Part shown: positions 1-6,675 of the stretch, piece after piece
Layout: each line of letters opens with the position of its first letter
Position numbering within the stretch: the first letter of the stretch is position 1
Source: an uncultured Eubacteriales bacterium
GTDB taxonomy: Bacteria; Bacillota; Clostridia; Christensenellales; Borkfalkiaceae
Length of the DNA: 13,837 bases
Reading direction: 5' to 3'
NCBI GenBank assembly: GCA_905207385.1
Contig: CAJLLH010000018.1
Location: forward strand, 1-13,837
The notes under the pieces: model-generated
The model's database searches: none
What the model was told of the DNA's origin: nothing
Seen by the model: only the letters and a program-made list of their open reading frames with translations
Position numbers and translations under genes: made by a program

Positions 1-40
1 TGCGCCCGCACGCTTAATTATTTATACATAAAAATTTTTT

Positions 41-490
41 TCAGTGCACGATTTTGCCGAACTTATCCCACAACGCTTTTTCGCTGTCTGCCGTAACCTT
101 TAAAAGCGCGGTGAGCTGAGATATGTTTTCCTCACCCAGAACGTCTACGTACATATCGAAATACTTTTCAAGAAAAGCGTGCTTATCTTTAAGGCAGCGT
201 ATGCCCGCATCCGTAGGGGTTACGTTCATTCGGCGCCTGTCGTCGCTGTCTATTTCCATTAAAACATACCCCTTTTCGCGCAATGTGCGCAGAATGTTGG
301 CGGTACGCGCGCGGCTTAAATGCATGTCCTCGCTCATGGCGGTAGGCGTAACCGCCCCCTCCTGCGAGGCAATGTACTCCAGAAGCGCCGTTTCACCCAC
401 AAGAAATTCGCGAAGATACAGCATTATATCCATTTTATACATGCGCCACAGCTGCGACATAAGCGCGTCGCGCAGGTCAGTTTTATCCAT
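41..490 (-). CDS. MarR-family transcriptional regulator
   Basis: A 149-residue winged helix-turn-helix protein of usual MarR length. The wing and following turn match the family pattern: DSDDRRRMNVTPTDAG at about residues 81-96 corresponds to the DxxDxRxxxxxLTxxG signature, and the recognition helix lies at about 57-72 (LSRARTANILRTLREK). MarR proteins bind palindromic operators as dimers and are usually released by small ligands. I chose the ATG at 490 because GAGGG sits about 7 nt upstream; the frame stays open to 550 but that extension has no better start signal and covers a hairpin. It is the last gene of the ABC ATPase-permease-MarR unit and probably controls that unit through the palindrome at 4168-4182. 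The ligand is unknown. The family call is firm; the target is inferred. Confidence 0.9.
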   Translation of the reverse strand: MDKTDLRDALMSQLWRMYKMDIMLYLREFLVGETALLEYIASQEGAVTPTAMSEDMHLSRARTANILRTLREKGYVLMEIDSDDRRRMNVTPTDAGIRCLKDKHAFLEKYFDMYVDVLGEENISQLTALLKVTADSEKALWDKFGKIVH

Positions 491-520
491 AAGTGCCCTC
501 GTTCTTAATTCTGAACATGA

Positions 521-544
521 CGCGCCCGCCATCAGGCGGGCGCG
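521..544 (-). other. Intercistronic GC-rich stem-loop before marR-type gene
   Basis: Perfect 10-bp inverted repeat, CGCGCCCGCC and GGCGGGCGCG around a 4-nt loop, between the permease stop (557) and the regulator start (490). On the transcribed strand no U-tract follows, so it is unlikely to be a simple terminator. It could stabilise the upstream mRNA or dampen expression of the regulator. The structure is visible; the role is inferred. Confidence 0.6.
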
Positions 545-556
545 GCGCATATATTT

Positions 557-3241
557 TTACTCGTTTGATTTAAGCGATTCCGCCATGTCTATTTTATAAA
601 GTTTTATAAGCATGAACGCGTATACCAGCACCGCAAAGCCTATCGTTATGAGGAACGCCCACAGATAGCTGAGCGGAGATATAGCCTTAACGAACATCAT
701 CATTACGCTGTTTACCCTGCTTGCAATGAACATATGCAGCAGCCAGCCGCCTAACAGTCCGAAAAGCGCGCCCACTATTGTAAGAATGGAGCTTTCGCGG
801 TAGATGTAGCCTGCAACCTCCCACTTGGTGTAGCCGAGCACGCGCAATGTAGCAATTTCCTTTCTGCGCTCGTCTATGTTTATGTTTGTAAGGTTATACA
901 GAACTATCGCCGCAAGCGCGCCAGCGGAAACGACAAGTATCAGAATTACAAAACCCATCGTCTGGTTGAGCGCGTCAAACGAACGAATTGTGGTATAGGT
1001 AAATTCCACGCCCTTTACGTTTTCTTCGGAAAACAGTTTTTCCGCGTCGTCGTTCATTCTTTGTTCATCGTCGCCGTAGCCGTATTTTATAAGATAGGTA
1101 TTGGAAGTCGTGTCGGCTTCGCCGCCCGCCGCCTGAACTGCCGCGCGGAAATTAGCGCCGCTCATATATACCTGCGAACCGGTGTAATATTCGCAAATGC
1201 CGGTTATTTCAAGCTTTAACGCAACTCTGTCCGCCGTAACGTAAGTTATGCTGTCGCCCACGGAAAGGTCGTAAACGATGGCTATATTTTCGGGCACTAC
1301 TATTCCGTTTGCGTTTATATCTATGTCCTTGCCCGAAGTCCTTGAGTGCAGGCTTACAAAGTTGTTGAAGTCTTCATTTTCAACGAGGTATAAATCTACG
1401 CTCTCGCGGGAAACGGAAGAGCCTTCGCCCTTGATTTCGAGCTGACCGCTTTCGCTGTAAAGTTCAAGAAGATTGCCGTCTTCCACGCCGTCAAGATATT
1501 TTGAAAGCGCGTCGTCTGCGCCCTCTTCATATTCGTAAGCGCTGTCGAAACTGATTATCGTATCGTAAAAGATTATATCGTTGTACTGAACCACGGTAAC
1601 CTGCTCCACGCTGTCGCCGAGGCCGAAGCCCGTAAGTATGAGCGCCGTACAGCCGAGCACGGAAATTATTGTGAGCACCATATTCTTTTTATAGCGGAAT
1701 ATGTTGCGGATAGTAGCCTTCCACTTGAATTTTATGCGCTTCCAAAGCGGGGTGCAGCGTTCCAGAAGTATGCGCTTGCCGGGTTTGGGAGCTTTGGGCT
1801 GCATAAGAACGGAAGGCTTTTCCTTGGTGGTTGTGCGGCAGGCGAAAACGGTTACCGCTATCGTGAGCGCGAGCGAGCCGAATACCACAGCTATTGCAAG
1901 CCACCACGAGAAGCCGAGGAACAGATCGGGAAGGTAATACATTGTAGCGTATGCGTTCCAGAATATCGTCGGCATTATGCTGAAGCCGAGCAATATGCCC
2001 ACAACGACGCCTATTATGCAGGCAAGCGAGCAGTATATGAGGTATTTGGACATTATAGTGCCCTCGTTATACCCCAGCGCTTTCAGAGTGCCTATCTGCA
2101 TTCTGTCCTCTTCCACCATCTTAGTCATGGAAGTAAGCGCAACGAGCGCGGCGACTACTATGAAGAACACGGGGAATATGCCCGCAATATCCTCCACTTT
2201 TTCAACGTTCATGTCAAAGCTTACGTAGCTGACGTTGGTGCTCGCCCTGTCTAAAACATACCACGAAGAGCCGCCCTTAAGCGCCGAAAACATAGACTGC
2301 ATTGCGGGCGGAAGCGACGCTATGTAATCGTCTATCTTGGCGTTGACTTCGGCGTTTATTTTGTCGCCCGCGGAGTCGGAAATTATTTCCGCGCGCTCGG
2401 CGACGTAGTCTTTGTAGTCAGAATAGAAGCATTCGTACTTATCCGACCCTTCCGCCTTTATCCACAAATCAGTGTAAACAATATCTTCGCCGCGTATTCC
2501 GCCCACTATTGAAAAGGGCGTGGTCATCGTCTTTTTAAGGTTATAAACGCTGTTTTCCGCATCGTCGGGCGCGTAGTTGCCGTACATTACCAGACTTACT
2601 ACGCCCGTACCGACGGTAGTTACCTCGCGCGCGTCGATATAGTAATAATCGGGCGAAGAAACAATTCCCACGACGGTAAATTCCTTTACCGAATAAATGT
2701 CGCCGTAAGTGCTGTTAGCTGTGGTTAATTCGTCGGTGAGGACTATTTTATCGCCTATTTCCACCTTTTCGAAGTAGTTGTTAGAACGTTCAACCACAAC
2801 TTCGTCCGCCTTTTGCGGCAGCCTGCCTTCTTCAACGGTAAGGTGATTGAGATAATTTTCGTTGCCTTTGGCGTTATCCGCCGAAACTAGAGAAAAATCG
2901 AGACCTATAAGGTTGACCGCCGTTTCGTTGGCTCCGTCTATGCTTGCAAGCACCGAGCTTGTAACAACGGGCATGTAAGCCGAAACGACGTTTTCGCCGT
3001 CGTCGCTGACCGACGCAATCGTCTGAATATCAGAGTTTGTAAGCCCGTACGAAGCCTTGATATCCACGTCGTAGGCGTTGTTTGTGCGCAGGTAATCGCT
3101 CATGGAAGTTTTCATGTCGGGCGTGGCCTGAGATATGCCTATCAAAAAGCCTACGCCCAGCGCGATTATCGCCATTATGGCGAGGAACCTGCCGAAACTT
3201 TTTTTGAATTCCTTAACGATATTCTTTGTGAACTTTTTCAT
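557..3241 (-). CDS. ABC transporter permease, FtsX/MacB-type, two-domain
   Basis: A protein of 894 residues with the layout of large FtsX-type permeases. There is an N-terminal transmembrane helix (about 17-37) and a long extracytoplasmic segment of about 310 residues. Then come a three-helix FtsX domain (about 355-475), another transmembrane helix (about 525), a second external segment, and a final FtsX domain near the C-terminus. Each FtsX domain carries the cytoplasmic coupling stretch typical of the family: EEDRMQIGTLKALGY in the first and DERRKEIATLRVLGYTKWEV in the second. Such permeases do not usually form classic import channels; they move or transmit force on lipophilic substrates, peptides or antibiotics. 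The ATG at 3241 is preferred over the ORF extension to 3271 because AAGGTG lies 8 nt upstream. It follows the ABC ATPase gene by 83 nt. The gene is intact although its ATPase partner is frameshifted. Substrate cannot be told. Confidence 0.9.
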   Translation of the reverse strand: MKKFTKNIVKEFKKSFGRFLAIMAIIALGVGFLIGISQATPDMKTSMSDYLRTNNAYDVDIKASYGLTNSDIQTIASVSDDGENVVSAYMPVVTSSVLASIDGANETAVNLIGLDFSLVSADNAKGNENYLNHLTVEEGRLPQKADEVVVERSNNYFEKVEIGDKIVLTDELTTANSTYGDIYSVKEFTVVGIVSSPDYYYIDAREVTTVGTGVVSLVMYGNYAPDDAENSVYNLKKTMTTPFSIVGGIRGEDIVYTDLWIKAEGSDKYECFYSDYKDYVAERAEIISDSAGDKINAEVNAKIDDYIASLPPAMQSMFSALKGGSSWYVLDRASTNVSYVSFDMNVEKVEDIAGIFPVFFIVVAALVALTSMTKMVEEDRMQIGTLKALGYNEGTIMSKYLIYCSLACIIGVVVGILLGFSIMPTIFWNAYATMYYLPDLFLGFSWWLAIAVVFGSLALTIAVTVFACRTTTKEKPSVLMQPKAPKPGKRILLERCTPLWKRIKFKWKATIRNIFRYKKNMVLTIISVLGCTALILTGFGLGDSVEQVTVVQYNDIIFYDTIISFDSAYEYEEGADDALSKYLDGVEDGNLLELYSESGQLEIKGEGSSVSRESVDLYLVENEDFNNFVSLHSRTSGKDIDINANGIVVPENIAIVYDLSVGDSITYVTADRVALKLEITGICEYYTGSQVYMSGANFRAAVQAAGGEADTTSNTYLIKYGYGDDEQRMNDDAEKLFSEENVKGVEFTYTTIRSFDALNQTMGFVILILVVSAGALAAIVLYNLTNINIDERRKEIATLRVLGYTKWEVAGYIYRESSILTIVGALFGLLGGWLLHMFIASRVNSVMMMFVKAISPLSYLWAFLITIGFAVLVYAFMLIKLYKIDMAESLKSNE

Positions 3242-3324
3242 TATGATAGCACCTTGCAAAATCGGCCGCACCGCGGCTGTCGGCTGCCGTTATTTCAAAT
3301 TGCTTGCGCCATAAAGGCGCACTG

Positions 3325-4097
3325 TTACCACTCTATCTGCGATACGTCCACAGGGTTGGGATTTACTTCCTCGCCAACAACGGTGCCGTTTTTGATGTGT
3401 ATTACCCTGTCAGCCATCTGCGTTATGGCGGAGTTATGCGTAATTACTATAACCGTCTTCTGATTGTTGCGGCATACGTCGTGCAACAGTTTTAAAATGT
3501 TTTTGCCCGTTTCGTAGTCCAGCGCGCCGGTAGGTTCGTCGCACAGAAGAAGCTTGGGGTTTTTTGCTATCGCGCGGGCGATGGAAACCCTCTGCTGCTC
3601 GCCGCCCGAAAGCTGAGCGGGGAAGTTTTTCATTCTGGCTTCAAGCCCTACTTCGCGCAGCGTCTGAACGGCGTCGAGCGGGTTTTTGCATATTTCGGAA
3701 GCTATTTCCACGTTCTCGAGCGCAGTGAGGTTCTGAATGAGGTTATAAAACTGGAATACAAAACCTACGTCATAGCTTCGGTAAGCTTTTTTTCCTTGAA
3801 GTCGCTTACGCGCACGCCGTCGACTATAATTTCGCCAGAGGTAACGGCGTCCATGCCGCCGAGCATATTTAAAACGGTGGTCTTGCCCGCGCCTGAAGGG
3901 CCTACTATAACGCAGAACTCGCCTTTGCCTATAGTAAAATTGACGCCGTTTGCCGCTTTTATTATGTTTTCGCCCATTTTGTAGTACTTGCAGACATCGG
4001 TGAAACGCACAAAAGTTTCGCCCGAAGGCCTTGACTGAACTGCTCTGTTCGTCTGCATGTTTTCAGCATCTGTACGGACATATTCAATGTAACCCAT
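3325..4097 (-). pseudogene. ABC transporter ATP-binding protein, split by a -1 frameshift
   Basis: ATPase partner of the FtsX-type permease, of the LolD/MacB-like class. The first part (4097 to about 3786, 104 codons) holds Walker A, GPSGAGKTT at residues 66-74, and then runs to a TAG at 3765. The rest continues in the -1 frame from about 3786 to the stop at 3325. It contains the Q-loop (FVFQFYNL), signature LSGGEQQR, Walker B with [12 protein letters not shown], and the H-loop VIVITHN. Joined at the A AAA AAG heptamer (3786-3792), the protein would be 257 residues, a normal length. The ATG at 4097 has GGGGAGGA about 6 nt upstream. Every catalytic motif is intact, which suggests a very recent 7-nt deletion, a sequence error, or recoding. 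If translated without a shift, only a fragment lacking Q-loop, signature and Walker B is made. Labelled as a broken gene, but a functional recoded gene is possible. Confidence 0.75.
3774..3792 (-). other. A AAA AAG heptamer plus hairpin at the frameshift
   Basis: On the minus strand the in-frame codons GAA AAA AAG give A_AAA_AAG (3792-3786), the same heptamer used for -1 frameshifting in E. coli dnaX. Re-reading the last G gives GCT TAC CGA, the frame of the rest of the ATPase. The heptamer overlaps a perfect 5-bp stem, AGCTT-ACCG-AAGCT (3787-3774). The stem is closer than the usual 5-9 nt spacer of known stimulators, so its role is uncertain; it may instead mark a deletion hotspot. Confidence 0.45.
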
Positions 4098-4167
4098 ATA
4101 ATCCTCCCCGCACCGCCGCGCAGGACCGAGCCTGAAATACGACAATGCCGTTAATTGTTTTTACCGT

Positions 4168-4182
4168 TTACATATTTTGTAA
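4168..4182 (-). promoter_or_regulatory. Candidate MarR operator palindrome
   Basis: Perfect inverted repeat TTACA-TATTT-TGTAA lying 4 nt downstream of the -10 box, so it spans the expected transcription start of the ABC-permease-MarR unit. MarR-family operators are typically palindromes of this size, placed to block RNA polymerase. A second inverted repeat, GTGAA-N6-TTCAC, lies upstream of the -35 at 4237-4252. Binding by the MarR-type protein at 41-490 is inferred. Confidence 0.55.
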
Positions 4183-4186
4183 TTTT

Positions 4187-4215
4187 ATTATAAACTCTTA
4201 TAATCGGCATGTCAA
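4187..4215 (-). promoter_or_regulatory. Sigma-A/sigma-70 promoter of the ABC-permease-MarR unit
   Basis: Perfect consensus on the minus strand: -35 TTGACA (4215-4210), 17-nt spacer, -10 TATAAT (4192-4187). The predicted start is near 4180, leaving a leader of about 80 nt before the ATPase ATG at 4097. Such a strong promoter fits a unit held off by a repressor. Confidence 0.85.
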
Positions 4216-4366
4216 TACCGAGCCTGTTAAATTTAAGTGAAATAAAATTCACAGCGCGTACTTGTTATTTTATGCTGTTTTGCATATGCGCGGTTACGCG
4301 GTTTTTTGCATTTTTGCAAACGCCGCCGCGCGCCGTTCAAATTCTATTTTGACGGCGAAAGCAAAT

Positions 4367-4397
4367 AACGGGGCGCGGAATTTTTCCGCGCCCCGTT
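4367..4397 (-). terminator. Long hairpin, probable terminator of the ESCRT/TIR cluster
   Basis: Perfect 14-bp stem (AACGGGGCGCGGAA with its complement) and a 3-nt loop, about 80 nt after the protease stop at 4475. On the minus strand it is followed by ATTTGCTTT, a weak U-rich tract; the other strand has GATTTTTG. It separates the protease gene from the next promoter, which supports a terminator role. Confidence 0.65.
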
Positions 4398-4474
4398 GAT
4401 TTTTGACTGTTTTGACAATATATTAATATAACGCGCGCCGAAATTTATGGCGCAAAAAGTCGTTTTAAACAAGA

Positions 4475-5371
4475 TTACAGATTCAAGCCGCAATTTTCAA
4501 TGAATTGCTGCACGATGTCGGCGGGGATTGCGTAGTTCATTCCCTCGGCGGAAGTAGTTACGGCGACTATTGTGCCGATAACCTTGCCGAACGCGTTGAA
4601 AACGGGTCCGCCCGAATTGCCGCGGTTTACGGCGCAGTCTGTCATAAGCCTTTCCTTGCCTTCAAGCCTGCGGCGCCTGTCTGAAATGATGCCTCCCGTT
4701 ATGCAAGTTCCGCCGCCGAGCGAATTGCCTATGACAAATACCTGCTGACCGTTCTTAAGCAAATTGACGTCGGCAAAAGTTACCTTTGCAAATTCTGCGG
4801 GCGCACCGCACAGTTTTAGCAAAGCGAGGTCCTCATTTTCGGGGAAGTCGCTGCCTAAAGCCGCAATTTCAGCGGTAAAAGATTTGCCGCACGCGTACAT
4901 TTCTATCCTTTTTGCTTTAACCCCGCCTTCCGCCACGACGTGCGCATTGGTCAGGGCATATCCCCCGCCTATCGAGTATCCCGAGCCCGAAAATTTGGTT
5001 TTGCCGCGAAATGCGCGCACTTCGGCAACGCTGTTTACGCAAAGGGAATAAACCTCTTCGCCGCCGAGTTCGCGGGGCATATTTGCGGCGGGGACGCTTA
5101 CTTCTTTAAAGTTTTTGTTAAAGTCAACATTTTTGTTTATGTCAACGTTTTTATTCCCGACTGCAACAACTTTTTCCGCCTTTCTCGGCGCAGTAACGCC
5201 AAGCGGGCGCGAATTTACGCCGAAAGCAGAACCGCCGTTTTCCGAAGGGAAGGGCTGACCGTCGCGGACGGTATAAACATTGTCGCAACATATGCATTTA
5301 TAAACTTTTACGCGGGCGTCTTCGCGCACGAGCGCGCATTCGCCGCCGCACGTAGGGCAGATTTTATTCAC
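4475..5371 (-). CDS. Zinc-ribbon trypsin-like serine protease (S1C-like)
   Basis: A 298-residue protein. The N-terminus has a four-cysteine zinc ribbon (C5, C8, C26, C29), then a polar linker with a short NKNVDxNKNVDxN repeat (about 73-85), then a trypsin-like protease domain. The triad is visible: His144 in TNAHVV, Asp181 in NEDLALLKL, Ser253 in NRGNSGGPVF. It differs from HtrA/DegP proteases in having no signal peptide, no membrane anchor and no PDZ domain, so it is probably cytoplasmic. The GTG at 5371 is preferred over the TTG at 5389, because GAGGTGG lies just 4 nt before the GTG. It is the last gene of the cluster, 75 nt after the AAA ATPase gene. It may cleave a cluster member or act as an effector; the zinc ribbon resembles those of its neighbours and may tether it to the complex. 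Enzyme class is firm, the target unknown. Confidence 0.87.
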   Translation of the reverse strand: MNKICPTCGGECALVREDARVKVYKCICCDNVYTVRDGQPFPSENGGSAFGVNSRPLGVTAPRKAEKVVAVGNKNVDINKNVDFNKNFKEVSVPAANMPRELGGEEVYSLCVNSVAEVRAFRGKTKFSGSGYSIGGGYALTNAHVVAEGGVKAKRIEMYACGKSFTAEIAALGSDFPENEDLALLKLCGAPAEFAKVTFADVNLLKNGQQVFVIGNSLGGGTCITGGIISDRRRRLEGKERLMTDCAVNRGNSGGPVFNAFGKVIGTIVAVTTSAEGMNYAIPADIVQQFIENCGLNL

Positions 5372-5446
5372 GAAACCACCTCTAAACAATAATCATAAGG
5401 CAGTGCGGCACAAAATTGACCGCATAATATAGCAAAACTAACGCAG

Positions 5447-6562
5447 TTATTCGCCGGTTTCGGCGTACCGTGCGAAACGTTCGGCTTCGCTTTCGGTAAC
5501 AGAGGGCGGAACGGCGCGCAGAGCATTTAAAAAGTCATGCCGCGCTACGGGTACAACGCTGTCTGAACTTATGGACTTGAGCAAAGGTTCTTCCTTGGCT
5601 CGGTCGCACACTTCCTCTATGTCCGCACCCGAATAGCCTTCCGTAAGCGAAGTCAGTTCGCTTACGTCCACGTCGGAAGCTACGGGCGCACCCTTAAGCG
5701 ATTTTTCAAACATAAACCTGCGCGCGGGCGCGTCTGGCAGCGGCACGTAAATTTTTTGCGAAAATCTGCCGGGGCGCAGCGCCGCTTCGTCTATGTCCCA
5801 AGGGCGGTTTGTCGCGCCAAGCAGAAGAAGGTTGGGGCTTCTACCCGAAAAACCGTCTATCTGTTGCAGAAATTCGTTTACGCGCTTATCATTATGCGTA
5901 TCCGTGCCGCGCTTTGCAAGGAGCGAATCCATTTCGTCCAGAAAAATTATGGCAAGCTCGTCGCCGCGCGCCGTTTCGAACAGAGAATTTATGTTTCTTT
6001 CCGATTCGCCCACCCATTTGCTTACTATATCCGAACCTTTAACGGCGTAAAACTTTGCGCCGACCTCGCACGCGATAGCCCGCGCAATCATAGTTTTGCC
6101 CGTGCCGGGAGGGCCGTACAGCAGCACTCCGCCGCCCGTCTTTTTATTGTAAAGCCTGTACTTTTCGGGATACTTCACGGGATTGATCATGCGGACGGTA
6201 ATGGCTTTTTTAACGTCGTCCAGCCCCGCTATATCGGAAAAATGCACGTCGGGAATTTCTGCCGACGCCCATTCCCTGCCCTCGTCGCCGTCATTTTTTT
6301 CGTCTTCTTCGCCTGCGGGGAATTTTTTGCGCACCACGGCGGCATCTATGTTTTCCGCTATTTCCACAAGCCTTCTTGCGCGCGAAACGCGCGCTTCCTT
6401 AAGCTTGGGCGAAGAATTTTTTGCAAGCTTTAAAAGCGTTTCTGCGGCGAGCATATAATTGCGCTTTGCAAGCGCGCCGTTTCCGCTTTCGTAAGCTTTT
6501 CTTGCCGCGGAATAGTACATATTGAACTGGTCGTTTAATACGCTCATGCTTAAATCGTACAT
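5447..6562 (-). CDS. Vps4/katanin-like AAA ATPase with MIT-like N-terminus
   Basis: A 371-residue single-domain AAA ATPase resembling the eukaryotic and archaeal meiotic clade (Vps4, katanin, spastin). Residues 1-75 form an MIT-like helical bundle (YSAARKAYESG, then RNYMLAAETLLKLAKN, then a RARRLVEIAENID helix), followed by an acidic linker. The ATPase has Walker A GPPGTGKT (150-157) and a pore loop KWVGESE (182-188). Walker B is IIFLDE (205-210), sensor 1 is N252, and RPGRF (263-267) holds the arginine finger. The C-terminal helix PPSVTESEAERFARYAE matches the extra helix of Vps4-type proteins. Vps4 binds ESCRT-III tails through its MIT domain and pulls subunits out of polymers. The ATG at 6562 has AGGTG 8 nt upstream; the GTG at 6571 lacks a spaced site. 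Likely partners are the products of 10163-10747 and 10796-11395. The AAA call is firm; MIT identity is by pattern only. Confidence 0.87.
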   Translation of the reverse strand: MYDLSMSVLNDQFNMYYSAARKAYESGNGALAKRNYMLAAETLLKLAKNSSPKLKEARVSRARRLVEIAENIDAAVVRKKFPAGEEDEKNDGDEGREWASAEIPDVHFSDIAGLDDVKKAITVRMINPVKYPEKYRLYNKKTGGGVLLYGPPGTGKTMIARAIACEVGAKFYAVKGSDIVSKWVGESERNINSLFETARGDELAIIFLDEMDSLLAKRGTDTHNDKRVNEFLQQIDGFSGRSPNLLLLGATNRPWDIDEAALRPGRFSQKIYVPLPDAPARRFMFEKSLKGAPVASDVDVSELTSLTEGYSGADIEEVCDRAKEEPLLKSISSDSVVPVARHDFLNALRAVPPSVTESEAERFARYAETGE

Positions 6563-6615
6563 AATAATCACACCTGCAAAAAGGGCTTAATAAAAAGGCC
6601 GAAATTGCCGTTAAT

Positions 6616-6636
6616 CGGCATATATATGCGGGTCAA
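6616..6636 (-). repeat. Intergenic GCATATATGC-type motif, copy 1
   Basis: The minus strand reads TTGACCCGCATATATATGCCG in the gap between the TIR gene and the AAA gene. Related sequence occurs at 11899-11912 and 13062-13078, each time between genes. The motif is nearly self-complementary. Its role is unknown. Confidence 0.35.
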
Positions 6637-6675
6637 TTTGCTTTAACCCTTAATAATTCTTATTTTTAGTTATTT

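Larger units (their letters stand above)
4098..4474. other. Intergenic region between protease gene and ABC unit
   Basis: A 377-nt gene-free, AT-rich spacer. It holds the cluster terminator hairpin (4367-4397), an imperfect hairpin at 4331-4357, a TTTGCA-N4-TGCAAA inverted repeat (4305-4320) and a GTGAA-N6-TTCAC inverted repeat (4237-4252). It also contains the promoter (4187-4215) and palindrome (4168-4182) of the ABC unit. No coding sequence or known RNA family was recognised. Confidence 0.6.

Noticed and set aside
521..544. Rho-independent terminator between permease and MarR gene
   Set aside because: The hairpin is strong but no U-tract follows on the transcribed minus strand; the T-run is on the wrong side.
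4475..5371. Periplasmic HtrA/DegP protease
   Set aside because: No signal peptide, membrane helix or PDZ domain; the N-terminus is a zinc ribbon.
4940..5392. Plus-strand open frame of 150 codons over the protease gene
   Set aside because: It is antisense to a clear protease with an intact triad and shows no recognisable domain.
5756..6433. Plus-strand open frame of 225 codons opposite the AAA ATPase
   Set aside because: The minus strand encodes all AAA motifs; the long antisense frame follows from codon composition.
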